9,463 nt of DNA, from contig CAIOHM010000123.1 of assembly GCA_903858055.1 (NCBI GenBank), positions 1-9,463 of the forward strand. The letters run 5' to 3'. The notes under the pieces are model-generated. The model did no database searches. It saw only the letters and a list, made by a program, of their open reading frames with translations, and was not told the origin of the DNA. Origin of the DNA: an uncultured delta proteobacterium. Its GTDB lineage: Bacteria > Myxococcota_A > Polyangia > Polyangiales > Polyangiaceae. The translations under genes and the position numbers were made by a program. Positions 1 to 6,185 of the stretch are shown here, one piece after another; position 1 is the stretch's first letter; each line of letters begins with the position of its first letter.

Positions 1-393
1 CTAGGTACGCTGCTGCTCTTCGCGCTCGACGCCTTCCACCTGCTCCCGCTCGTGCACCGCCTCGGCGAGCCCGTGGTGCACCATGTGCTCGGCTTCGCGC
101 GCGAGAACGGCGTGGCCGACCGCGTGAGCGAGGCGCTGCTCGTCGGGTTCTTGCGTCGTGACTTCGGCGCCGCCGGCCTCTTGGAGCTCGCGCGCGCCGG
201 GCACCTCTCCTCCGCCGACGTCGCCGTCTCGATGGTCACGATCACGCTCTTCATCCCCTGCATCGCCAACGTGTTCATGGTCGTGAAGGAGCAGGGCGCG
301 AAGGCGGGCTTCGCGATGAGCGCGTTCATCTTCCCGTACGCGGTGCTCGTAGGGGCCGTGGTGCGCGCGGGCTGGCGACTCTTCGGCGGCTGA
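1..393 (+). CDS. feoB: Ferrous iron transport protein B, C-terminal part (partial)
   Basis: The open frame enters from the left edge and gives 130 residues up to a TGA stop. FeoB is the inner-membrane Fe(II) permease with an N-terminal G-protein domain; only the end of the permease part is present. Visible are the conserved GFLRRDFGAAGL segment, then a hydrophobic stretch with the PCIAN motif followed by a VVKEQG loop, and a last membrane segment (about FIFPYAVLVGAVV) before a short Gly-rich end. This Cys-containing PCxAN segment followed by KExG is typical of the FeoB second Gate region. The G domain and the first Gate lie outside the window, so integrity of the whole gene cannot be judged. 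No feoA or feoC follows downstream. The call rests on motif recognition and is fairly secure. Confidence 0.88.
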   Translation, partial: LGTLLLFALDAFHLLPLVHRLGEPVVHHVLGFARENGVADRVSEALLVGFLRRDFGAAGLLELARAGHLSSADVAVSMVTITLFIPCIANVFMVVKEQGAKAGFAMSAFIFPYAVLVGAVVRAGWRLFGG

Positions 394-452
394 TTCGTAC
401 CGGCACAATCTCCACCGAGGCTCCCGTTGCGACGTGGCCCCGGACAAGAGAG

Positions 453-475
453 GCGTGCGGCGCGTCGCCGCGCGC
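453..475 (+). terminator. GC-rich stem-loop after feoB, possible terminator
   Basis: GCGTGCGGCG (453-462) pairs with CGCCGCGCGC (466-475) around a 3-base loop, giving a 10-bp stem with one G-U pair. It sits about 60 bases past the feoB stop and before the next gene. There is no U-tract after it, and in DNA this GC-rich such stems can arise by chance, so termination is only a possibility. Confidence 0.3.
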
Positions 476-535
476 GAACTCAGCCGTTTGCGGCGAAAAC
501 ACTTCGTGAAAGACTTACACATACGTCGTTGCGAA

Positions 536-555
536 ATGTAGGCGTTGTACTACAT
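536..555. promoter_or_regulatory. Inverted repeat in the leader of the Cys-rich lipoprotein gene
   Basis: ATGTAG (536-541) and CTACAT (550-555) form a perfect 6-bp inverted repeat with an 8-base spacer, ending 8 bases before the ATG at 564. It lies in an AT-richer pocket. A weak promoter-like pair overlaps it: TTGCGA (529-534), 16 bases, then TACATC (551-556). No Shine-Dalgarno sequence lies between the repeat and the ATG. It could be an operator or a chance repeat; nothing identifies a regulator. Confidence 0.3.
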
Positions 556-563
556 CGACGCCC

Positions 564-1565
564 ATGAACTTCCCGGCTTCGTCGCTTCGCCTCGCCTCCG
601 CCGTCTTCGTCCTCGCCGCGAGCGCAGCGCTCACTGGCTGCAGCGCCGCTCCCGCTGCGGAGAGCGACGCAGAGACGTTCGACCTCGGCGAGCAAGAGCT
701 CGGCGGAACGGTCACCGAGCTCGTTCCCGCGAACGACGTCGTTCGCGTCGCGTGCCGTGCTGAGGTGAACCGCCGCCACTGCGGCACCGCCGAGGCGGAC
801 AAGGCCGTGAAGAGCTGCGCGGCGAAGCTCCCCTCGAGCGCGGCATGCAAGGCGAACCCGAGCACGTGCTTCAAGCGCGAAGGCAAGAACCTCTCGTGCC
901 AAGCGACCGCGGAGTCCTACCCCACGCTGAACGCGTGCGCGGCGCCGATCTCCCGCAACTGCGGCTTCTACGCCCAGTGTCTCGACAAGGCCGTGGGGTG
1001 TGGCGAGACGGGTTACGCGCTCGGCTTCGGCGAGAAGTACTGCAACGGCTTCCGTCGCACGGAGTTCTCCGAGAAGGGCACCACCTGGGTCAACTCGGTC
1101 ATGGTCTGCCTTCAAAAGGCGCTCGTGCCGACCGTGCAGTCTGCAACGAACGGCTACCGCAACGCCTCGCTCGCGCCCTCCAGCGCGCAGGTTTGTCAGG
1201 CTACGCTCGACAAGGCCTTTGCGTCGCACCCCGGTTGCTACACGCAGCCCGCGGCGAGCATCTGCTTCCTCGGCCCGGCGGACATCGCCAAGATCTTCGG
1301 CGTCATCGGCGCGAAGGAGGTCTTCACGGCGCGCACGACCTCGCAGGTCGCGAGCACCGTCGGCACGTGCATCGGGCAGATCGCGCGCGCCATCGTCGGT
1401 GTCCCGCTCAGCGCACCTGGGACGAACGCGCCCGCGGCGAGTGACGATCGCCTCGTGCGCGCGAACATCGCAACCCTCCGCACCACCGCGCGGACCCAAG
1501 AGCTCCTCGCGCAACGCGAGCTCTGGCTCGACTACGCCAAGCAGTACGGCGTCGACGTGCCCTGA
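564..1565 (+). CDS. Cys-rich lipoprotein with stanniocalcin-like C-terminal domain
   Basis: A 333-residue protein with a signal peptide and lipobox (LTGC, lipid Cys26), so it is predicted to be a lipoprotein in the periplasm or outer membrane. After the lipid Cys there are 16 cysteines, an even number compatible with disulfides. Residues 139-269 resemble stanniocalcins as I remember human STC1. Both have F-x3-G-x2-[FW]-V-x5-C (here F168, G172, W175, V176, C182), then C-x13-CY (C211 to C225-Y226), and 34 residues between the last two cysteines (C234 and C269). These spacings are seen; homology is inferred, and overall identity is low. Stanniocalcins are secreted animal regulators of calcium and phosphate; no such role can be assumed here. 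The start was chosen because it gives a clean signal peptide, though no Shine-Dalgarno precedes it. The gene stands alone and ends 17 bases from the oppositely oriented carrier gene. Confidence 0.85.
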   Translation: MNFPASSLRLASAVFVLAASAALTGCSAAPAAESDAETFDLGEQELGGTVTELVPANDVVRVACRAEVNRRHCGTAEADKAVKSCAAKLPSSAACKANPSTCFKREGKNLSCQATAESYPTLNACAAPISRNCGFYAQCLDKAVGCGETGYALGFGEKYCNGFRRTEFSEKGTTWVNSVMVCLQKALVPTVQSATNGYRNASLAPSSAQVCQATLDKAFASHPGCYTQPAASICFLGPADIAKIFGVIGAKEVFTARTTSQVASTVGTCIGQIARAIVGVPLSAPGTNAPAASDDRLVRANIATLRTTARTQELLAQRELWLDYAKQYGVDVP

Positions 1566-1582
1566 GGAACGGTCGCCGCGCG

Positions 1583-1798
1583 CTACCCGAGCGTGACGAG
1601 CACGTCGCCTTCGTTCACGGCTTGCCCCTCGGCGCAGTGAATGACGGTGACCGTGCCCGCTGCGGGCGCCTCGACGGGCATCTCCATCTTCATCGACTCG
1701 AGGATGACGACGACGCCGTTCTCGTCGACCGCGTCACCGACCTTCACTTCGATCTTCCAGACGGTTCCGGTGATGTGCGCAGGGATCGGGGTCGCCAT
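1583..1798 (-). CDS. Stand-alone biotin carboxyl carrier protein (biotinyl/lipoyl domain)
   Basis: A 71-residue protein consisting of just one biotinyl domain. The ESMKMEM motif holds the lysine expected to be biotinylated (K37), in the hairpin between the two halves of the beta-barrel. PVEAPAAGTV after it and the closing EGDVLVTLG are typical of carrier domains. Carriers of this kind shuttle carboxyl groups in acyl-CoA or related carboxylases; similar 71-residue proteins exist in mycobacteria. No carboxylase, carboxyltransferase or biotin ligase gene is in the window, so the partner enzyme is unknown. The frame is open further upstream to 1891, but the extra residues are basic and unlike the family, and MATPIPAHITG at 1798 matches the usual carrier start. 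No Shine-Dalgarno precedes this ATG. It could equally be called an acetyl-CoA carboxylase carrier subunit; biotin rather than lipoate is favoured by MKM. Confidence 0.9.
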   Translation of the reverse strand: MATPIPAHITGTVWKIEVKVGDAVDENGVVVILESMKMEMPVEAPAAGTVTVIHCAEGQAVNEGDVLVTLG

Positions 1799-2019
1799 GG
1801 TCAAGGACGATACGGCAGGCCGCGCGCGCACCACAAGCCTCTTTCGCACACGAAGCATCTCCGTCCACCGCCACGAAAGCTGGGGGAACACGGCTGGAAA
1901 GCTTCGACTTCGGCACGCGATGCGCGTTTGCGTCGGCGCGCACCTTTCGCTAGCGTCCCTCCCCTATCTGCAGCGTGCACCGAAACGTGCCGCCGCTCAC
2001 AGCCCGAGAGAGTCCGTCG
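1799..2019. other. Divergent intergenic region
   Basis: This 221-bp gap separates two divergently transcribed genes, so it must hold promoters for both. On the forward side TATCTG (1965-1970) could be a -10 element for the coiled-coil gene, without a convincing -35. A direct repeat of GAAAGCT occurs twice in the middle (about 1873-1879 and 1908-1914). No stem-loop or riboswitch is evident. Confidence 0.4.
1807..1836 (-). promoter_or_regulatory. Candidate promoter of the biotin carrier gene, near-leaderless
   Basis: Reading the reverse strand, TTGTGG (1836-1831) is followed after 18 bases by TATCGT (1812-1807). The -10-like hexamer ends 8 bases before the ATG, which would start the transcript at or next to the start codon. 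That fits the missing Shine-Dalgarno sequence. Both hexamers are imperfect, so this is tentative. Confidence 0.28.
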
Positions 2020-2799
2020 ATGGCCGACAAGACCACGGAGAGCTCCGTCGAGTTCTCGCTGAATCAGTTGATGGAGATCGAAGCCGATCGCGCGCGCAAG
2101 GAAGAAGCCGCGCGTATGGCGAAGGCTGACGAAGAGGCACGCGCCGCGGCCGAAACGGAGCGCCTCGCGCGCGAGGCCGAAGAGGCTCGCATCGCGGCCG
2201 AAGAGCAGAAGCGTCGCGACGACGAAGCGCGCAAGCGCGAAGAGGAGGCGCGCCTCGCGGCCATGCACGCAGCCGAGGTGGAGAAGGCTCGCCTCGACGC
2301 CGACAACGCCGCGCGCCTCGAGCAGATGAAGGCTTCGCAGCACCACGAGCGCGAGAAGCTCGCGATCTCGCAAGACGAAGAGAAGAAGAAGCTCAAGAAG
2401 CTCACGGGGCAGATCAGCATCGCCCTCGTCGCGGTCGCGCTCCTCGGTGGCGGTGTCGCGTTCAAGATCAACAGCGACAAGAAGGCCCAGGAGATTCGCT
2501 ACGCCGAGGAACTCCGCCAGGCGCAGGAGCAAATCGCCTCGTTCCAGCGCAAGCTCGCGGACCAAGAGGGCATCGTGGCGCAGAAGGTCGCGGCCCTCGC
2601 GGCTGCCAAAGACGAGGTCGAGCGCGCCGCGGCGCAAGCGGCCCTCGACAAAGCGCAGAAGGCCGTCGCCGAGACCAAGGGCGCGATCGAGAAGATCGCC
2701 CCCAAGGCTGGCGGGGCGAAGGCGGGCGGCTCCAAGGCGGGCGCTGCGAAGGCGGCCTGCAACTGCCAGCCCGGCGACCCGCTCTGCTCGTGCCTCTAA
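2020..2799 (+). CDS. Single-pass membrane coiled-coil protein with CxC...CxC tail
   Basis: I do not recognise a named family for this 259-residue protein. Residues about 20-128 are almost entirely charged (Glu, Arg, Lys, Ala) and predict a long coiled coil or single helix, as in TolA-like proteins. A Lys-rich stop (KKKLKK, 123-128) precedes one membrane segment at 131-148, so by the positive-inside rule the N-terminal part is cytoplasmic. A second coiled coil (about 155-225) and a Gly/Ala/Lys linker follow, ending in a four-cysteine tail, CNCQPGDPLCSCL. The tail should lie in the periplasm, where it could form disulfides, bind metal or make a cross-link. The ATG at 2020 is preferred to the in-frame ATG at 1975: it has GAGAGAG 7 bases upstream, and the extra 15 residues look non-coding. 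The gene is monocistronic, closed by a strong terminator. Confidence 0.85.
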   Translation: MADKTTESSVEFSLNQLMEIEADRARKEEAARMAKADEEARAAAETERLAREAEEARIAAEEQKRRDDEARKREEEARLAAMHAAEVEKARLDADNAARLEQMKASQHHEREKLAISQDEEKKKLKKLTGQISIALVAVALLGGGVAFKINSDKKAQEIRYAEELRQAQEQIASFQRKLADQEGIVAQKVAALAAAKDEVERAAAQAALDKAQKAVAETKGAIEKIAPKAGGAKAGGSKAGAAKAACNCQPGDPLCSCL

Positions 2800-2806
2800 T
2801 CGGCGC

Positions 2807-2871
2807 GCCTGCGGGTCTCACTCCCGCCGGCGGTGCTTCGAGGGCCCAGGTTCGCCTGGGCTCTTTTCTTT
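2807..2871 (+). terminator. Rho-independent terminator with UUCG loop, plus a preceding hairpin
   Basis: GCCCAGG (2844-2850), loop TTCG (2851-2854) and CCTGGGC (2855-2861) form a perfect stem. Pairing extends outward to about 2840 with G-U and A-U pairs, and TCTTTTCTTT follows. This is a textbook intrinsic terminator 40 bases after the coiled-coil gene. A second hairpin sits just before it: GCCTGCGGG (2807-2815) with CCCGCCGGC (2823-2831), one mismatch. Together they should insulate pyrF from upstream transcription. Confidence 0.88.
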
Positions 2872-2923
2872 CGCCACGCGCGCCGCTTTCGGCGATCCTT
2901 CGCGCCTCACGACTTCCACGACC

Positions 2924-2929
2924 GGAGTG
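2924..2929 (+). promoter_or_regulatory. Shine-Dalgarno site fixing the pyrF start
   Basis: GGAGTG lies 5 bases before the ATG at 2935. It decides this start over the upstream in-frame ATG at 2833, whose 34 extra codons run through the terminator. Confidence 0.75.
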
Positions 2930-2934
2930 ACCCG

Positions 2935-3651
2935 ATGCCCTCACCGATCTGCCTCGCCCTCGATGTCCCGACCCTCGCCGAAGCCAAGGAGCTTGCCGCC
3001 GCGTGTGCCCCGCATGTCGGCATGCTGAAGGTCGGCCTCGAGCTCTTCACGGCCGAAGGGCCGAAGGCGGTCTCCGAGCTGAAGGCGCTTGGTCTGCCCA
3101 TCTTCCTCGACCTCAAGCTCTTCGACATCCCCGCGACCGTTCAGCGCGCGGCGAAGTCGGCGGCGGCCGCGGGTGCGACGATGCTCACGGTCCACGCGAG
3201 CGGAGGGCGCGAGATGATGCAGGCGGCGATCGAAGGTGCCGGCGAAGGCGTCGCGATCATCGCGGTCACGGTGCTCACCTCCATGGGTGACAACGACCTG
3301 CACCGCGTGGGGATCGAGGGCAAGGTGGTCCAGCAAGTGCGCAAGCTCGCGGATCTCGCGAAGGGATCCAACGTGAAGGGCATCGTGTGCGGACCGACGG
3401 AGCTCCAGCAAATGCGCGGCCTCTTCGGCCCGGGCCTGAGCTACGTGACGCCCGGCATCCGCGGCGACGAGCCCGTCTCCGCCGACGACCAGAAGCGCAC
3501 CATGAAGGTCGAGGAGGCCATCAAGGCCGGCGCCGACTGGCTCGTGGTGGGCCGCCCCATCCGCGACGCCGCCGACCGTGCCGCCGCAGCCGCGTCGATG
3601 AACGCCGCCGCGACCGAAGCCCTCGCGAAGCACCGCGCCCCGAAGGCATGA
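2935..3651 (+). CDS. pyrF: Orotidine 5'-phosphate decarboxylase
   Basis: This 238-residue cytosolic TIM-barrel enzyme converts orotidine monophosphate to UMP, the last step of de novo pyrimidine nucleotide synthesis. Family motifs appear in order: LALDVP with substrate-binding Asp10, KVGLELF with Lys32, and the catalytic DLKLFDIP block (Asp59, Lys61, Asp64, the D-x-K-x-x-D signature). TVHASGG with His87, VTVLTS, GIVCGP, the phosphate-binding VTPGIR (Arg176) and VGRPI (Arg207) follow. Length and motif order match the short bacterial PyrF class, and no key residue is missing. It is the first gene of a four-gene forward run; its TGA overlaps the ATG of the methyltransferase gene. No pyrimidine-type attenuator was seen in the 63 bases between the upstream terminator and the start. 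Identification is secure. Confidence 0.97.
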   Translation: MPSPICLALDVPTLAEAKELAAACAPHVGMLKVGLELFTAEGPKAVSELKALGLPIFLDLKLFDIPATVQRAAKSAAAAGATMLTVHASGGREMMQAAIEGAGEGVAIIAVTVLTSMGDNDLHRVGIEGKVVQQVRKLADLAKGSNVKGIVCGPTELQQMRGLFGPGLSYVTPGIRGDEPVSADDQKRTMKVEEAIKAGADWLVVGRPIRDAADRAAAAASMNAAATEALAKHRAPKA

Positions 3652-4439
3652 AGCCCCCCTACAACCGTCGTCCCCCCGCGCCGGCCCCCGAAGCTCCCTT
3701 CGAGGGCCGCCTCGTCTGCGGCATCCAAGCGGTCCGCGAAGCGATCCGCGCGCACGGCGACCGCGTGCACGGCTTGCTCCTCGAAGGGCACGACGAAGGC
3801 TCGCCGCTCGACGGCCTGCGTCGCTTCGCCGAAGCGCGGCAAATCCCCGTGCAGCGCTGGTCGCGCGGCGAGCTCGATCGCCTCACGAACCCCCAGCGCC
3901 ATCAGGGCGCCGTCGCGTTTGCTCCTCCGCTCCGCTTCGTGAACGTCGATGCGATCGAGGCCGCGTCCGACGCGCTCGTCGTGGCCCTCGACGAGCTCGA
4001 AGACCCGCAGAACTTCGGCGCGATCGTCCGCTCGTCGGTCGCGCTCGGCGCGAAGGCCATCGTCTTCCCCGAGCACCACGCAGCGCCGCTCACGCCGTCG
4101 ACCTTCCGCGCGTCGGCGGGAGCGGTCGAACACGCTTCGTTCTGCAAGGTCGGCAGCCTCCCGCGCGCGCTCGAGGAGCTCCACGCGAAGGGCTTTGCCG
4201 TCGTCGGCCTCGACGCGAACGGCAAGAGCTACGACACGGCAGGGCTCTTCCTCGGGCCGACGGTCGTTGTCGTGGGAGCCGAGGGAAAAGGCTTGCGAAA
4301 ATCGGTCCGTGCAGCCTGCACAGACCTCGTGACGTTCCCGCTCCTCGGACCGGTGGAATCGCTCAACGCCTCCGTCGCGGCGGGCATCGCGCTCCACGAG
4401 GTGCAGGCTCAACGAAGGCGCGCGGCCGGGACCTCGTGA
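3648..4439 (+). CDS. rlmB: 23S rRNA 2'-O-methyltransferase, SpoU/TrmH family (RlmB type)
   Basis: This 263-residue protein has the two-part build of RlmB: an N-terminal substrate-binding domain (about 20-95, starting VCGIQAVREAI, with the NPQRHQGAVA stretch at 81-90) and a knotted SPOUT catalytic domain (about 110-250). All three SpoU motifs are present. Motif 1 is DELEDPQNFGAIVR (115-128, with Asn122 and Arg128), motif 2 is VGAEGKGL (209-216) and motif 3 is PLLGPVESLNASVA (231-244, with Glu237 and Asn240). The family uses S-adenosylmethionine to methylate a ribose; RlmB itself modifies G2251 of 23S rRNA in the peptidyl-transferase region. The exact target is inferred. The Pro-rich first 18 residues look disordered. 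The ATG at 3648 overlaps the pyrF stop (ATGA), and its own TGA overlaps the next start, so it is probably translationally coupled on both sides. The longer upstream frame belongs to pyrF DNA. Confidence 0.93.
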   Translation: MKPPYNRRPPAPAPEAPFEGRLVCGIQAVREAIRAHGDRVHGLLLEGHDEGSPLDGLRRFAEARQIPVQRWSRGELDRLTNPQRHQGAVAFAPPLRFVNVDAIEAASDALVVALDELEDPQNFGAIVRSSVALGAKAIVFPEHHAAPLTPSTFRASAGAVEHASFCKVGSLPRALEELHAKGFAVVGLDANGKSYDTAGLFLGPTVVVVGAEGKGLRKSVRAACTDLVTFPLLGPVESLNASVAAGIALHEVQAQRRRAAGTS

Positions 4440-5218
4440 ACCGCGCCACCGTCGTCGTCGACCCTACGCACGACGCGGGGCGCGTATGGTCCCTCACGAT
4501 CACGCGACCCGAGCGACGCAACGCCGTCGACCGAGCGACCGCCGACGCGCTCCTCGAAGGCGCCGAAGCGTTCGAGCGGGACGAGCGTGCGTGCGTGCTC
4601 GTGCTGCGCGGCGGCGGCGAGACCTTCTGTGCGGGCGCCGATCTCCAGGAGATCTCCAAGGGAAACGCGAATCGCGTCGCCCTCGAGGGAGCGGCTCCGC
4701 TCGGCGTCTCACGCCTTCGACTCTCGAAGCCGGCCATCGCGGCCATCGAGGGCCACGCCGTCGCAGGCGGGCTCGAGCTCGCGCTGTGGTGCGACCTGCG
4801 CGTGGCGAGCACGACCGCGCGTCTCGGGGTCCTCTGCCGACGCTTCGGTGTACCGCTCGTCGACGGCGGCTCGGTTCGCTTGCCGCGCATCGTGGGACAC
4901 GGGCGTGCCATGGACCTCGTTCTCACGGGGCGCCTCGTCGACGCGGACGAGGCTCTCGCGATCGGCCTCGTGAACCGCGTCGTCCCGACCGGCGAAGCGT
5001 TTCGTTCCGCCCTGGATCTCGGCGCGGAACTCGCCGCATTTCCTCAGCGTTGCCTCCGGAGCGATCGCGCAACCGTGCTCGACCAGTGGGCGCTCTCGGA
5101 AGCCGATGCGCTCCGCCTCGAGACCGCGCGAGGCCTCGAGGTGCTCGCGAGCGGCGAGACCCTCGCAGGTGCCGAGGCGTTCGCGCGGGGCGAGGGCCGC
5201 CACGGCACACGCCGCTGA
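4436..5218 (+). CDS. Crotonase-family protein (enoyl-CoA hydratase/isomerase-like)
   Basis: A 260-residue crotonase-fold protein, the usual length for the family. The oxyanion-hole segments are present: ETFCAGADL (62-70) and EGHAVAGGLELALWCD (105-120). One catalytic glutamate of enoyl-CoA hydratase is kept (Glu114, equal to Glu144 in rat), but the second (rat Glu164, normally in a QPE motif) is Cys134 in GVLCRRFGVPLVDGG. This CRRFGVPL-type variant occurs in a widespread branch annotated as enoyl-CoA hydratase, so classical water addition is uncertain; isomerase, hydrolase or other acyl-CoA chemistry is possible. GTG at 4436 is taken as start because it forms a GTGA overlap with the preceding stop. 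A 55-base gap separates it from the MoxR gene. Family membership is secure, reaction unknown. Confidence 0.92.
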   Translation: MNRATVVVDPTHDAGRVWSLTITRPERRNAVDRATADALLEGAEAFERDERACVLVLRGGGETFCAGADLQEISKGNANRVALEGAAPLGVSRLRLSKPAIAAIEGHAVAGGLELALWCDLRVASTTARLGVLCRRFGVPLVDGGSVRLPRIVGHGRAMDLVLTGRLVDADEALAIGLVNRVVPTGEAFRSALDLGAELAAFPQRCLRSDRATVLDQWALSEADALRLETARGLEVLASGETLAGAEAFARGEGRHGTRR

Positions 5219-5260
5219 GCGCGCTCCGCCGGCCGATCGCGCTTTCGTCATCACCCTGCT

Positions 5261-5265
5261 AGGAG
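5261..5265 (+). promoter_or_regulatory. Shine-Dalgarno site fixing the MoxR gene start
   Basis: AGGAG lies 8 bases before the ATG at 5274 and continues as AGGAGCGGAG. It rules out the longer frame, open from 5106, that overlaps the crotonase gene. Confidence 0.75.
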
Positions 5266-5273
5266 CGGAGCTC

Positions 5274-6185
5274 ATGAACGACGTGCGCGCCCTCGTCTCG
5301 GCACTCGACGCCGCCGACTATTTCGCCGACGACTCCCTCGCGATGGCCGTCTTCCTTGCGATGAAGCTCGAGCGACCGCTCTTGCTCGAAGGGCCTGCCG
5401 GCGTGGGAAAAACCGACCTCGCGCGCGCCGTCGCCGCCGCAACCGGTCGCGGCTTCGTGCGGCTCCAATGCTACGAGGGCCTCGACGAGAGCCGCGCGCT
5501 CTACGACTGGGATTACGCCAAGCAAATCCTCTACACACAGCTCCTCCGCGACGCCGTGAAGGAGCGCGTCGAGGGACGCAGCATGAGCGAGGCGGTGGAC
5601 GCCCTCGAAGAGGCCAACGTGGCGTTCTTCGATCGCCGCTTCCTGCTCGAGCGCCCGCTCCTCCGAGCCCTCACGAGCGACGATCCCGTCGTGCTGTTGG
5701 TCGACGAGGTCGACCGCGCCGACCCGGAGTTCGAGGCTCTCTTGCTCGAGCTGCTCGCCGAAGGTCAGGTCACGATCCCCGAGCTCGGCACCATGCGCGG
5801 CAAGCACGCGCCGCTCGTCTTTCTGACGACGAACGGCACGCGCGACATGACCGACGCGCTCCGGCGCCGCTGCTTGCACGCGTTCGTGGACTACCCCGCT
5901 CCTTCGCGCGAGCTCGCGATCGTGTTGCGAAAGGTGCCTGGAATCTCCCAGCAGCTCGCCGATCACCTTACGCGCTTCGTCTCGGAGCTCCGCGCACGCG
6001 AGCTCCGCAAAGCGCCCTCCATCGCCGAAACCGTGGACTGGGCGAAGTCCATCGTGCTCCTCGGGGGCTCCGCGATCGCCAGCGACCTCGCGCGCGAGAC
6101 GCTCGCCGCGCTCTTGAAGCACGAGGAAGATCGCGAAGAGGCCGCCGGCGTCCTCGCGAAATTCGTCGCGCGCGTCGCGCCCTGA
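5274..6185 (+). CDS. MoxR-family AAA+ ATPase (CoxD-like)
   Basis: A 303-residue soluble AAA+ ATPase. Walker A is GPAGVGKT (40-47), Walker B is VVLLVDEVD (139-147, with Asp144 and Glu145), and sensor 1 is FLTTNGTRDMTDALRRRC (183-200, with Asn187 and arginines after it). QCYEGLDESRALYDWDYAKQ (65-84) is typical of the MoxR/CoxD branch. Such ATPases act as chaperones that help insert cofactors or mature metalloenzymes, usually together with a von Willebrand factor A protein (CoxE-like) encoded next door. Here the following gene is on the other strand and unrelated, so the partner must be elsewhere or has been lost. The gene probably belongs to the pyrF operon, 55 bases after the crotonase gene, and its stop lies inside a palindrome shared with the converging gene. 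Confidence 0.92.
   Translation: MNDVRALVSALDAADYFADDSLAMAVFLAMKLERPLLLEGPAGVGKTDLARAVAAATGRGFVRLQCYEGLDESRALYDWDYAKQILYTQLLRDAVKERVEGRSMSEAVDALEEANVAFFDRRFLLERPLLRALTSDDPVVLLVDEVDRADPEFEALLLELLAEGQVTIPELGTMRGKHAPLVFLTTNGTRDMTDALRRRCLHAFVDYPAPSRELAIVLRKVPGISQQLADHLTRFVSELRARELRKAPSIAETVDWAKSIVLLGGSAIASDLARETLAALLKHEEDREEAAGVLAKFVARVAP

Noticed and set aside
480..1514. Long reverse-strand open frame (344 codons) over the Cys-rich lipoprotein gene
   Set aside because: Arg/Ala-rich translation without recognisable motifs. The forward frame has a signal peptide and a patterned cysteine domain, so this is a GC-rich shadow.
1799..1891. N-terminal extension of the biotin carrier by 31 codons
   Set aside because: The extra residues are basic and unlike carrier proteins. 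The domain starts properly at the ATG at 1798.
1801..2637. Reverse-strand open frame of 278 codons over the coiled-coil gene
   Set aside because: Antisense image of the repetitive Glu/Ala/Arg codons, rich in Leu and Arg, with no start signal. The forward frame has a membrane span and a terminator.
2833..2934. N-terminal extension of PyrF by 34 codons
   Set aside because: The extension covers the intrinsic terminator of the upstream gene. A good Shine-Dalgarno lies before the ATG at 2935, and the protein from there matches family length.
5259..6122. Reverse-strand open frame of 287 codons over the MoxR gene
   Set aside because: The forward strand encodes intact Walker A, Walker B and sensor motifs. 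The reverse translation shows no family features.
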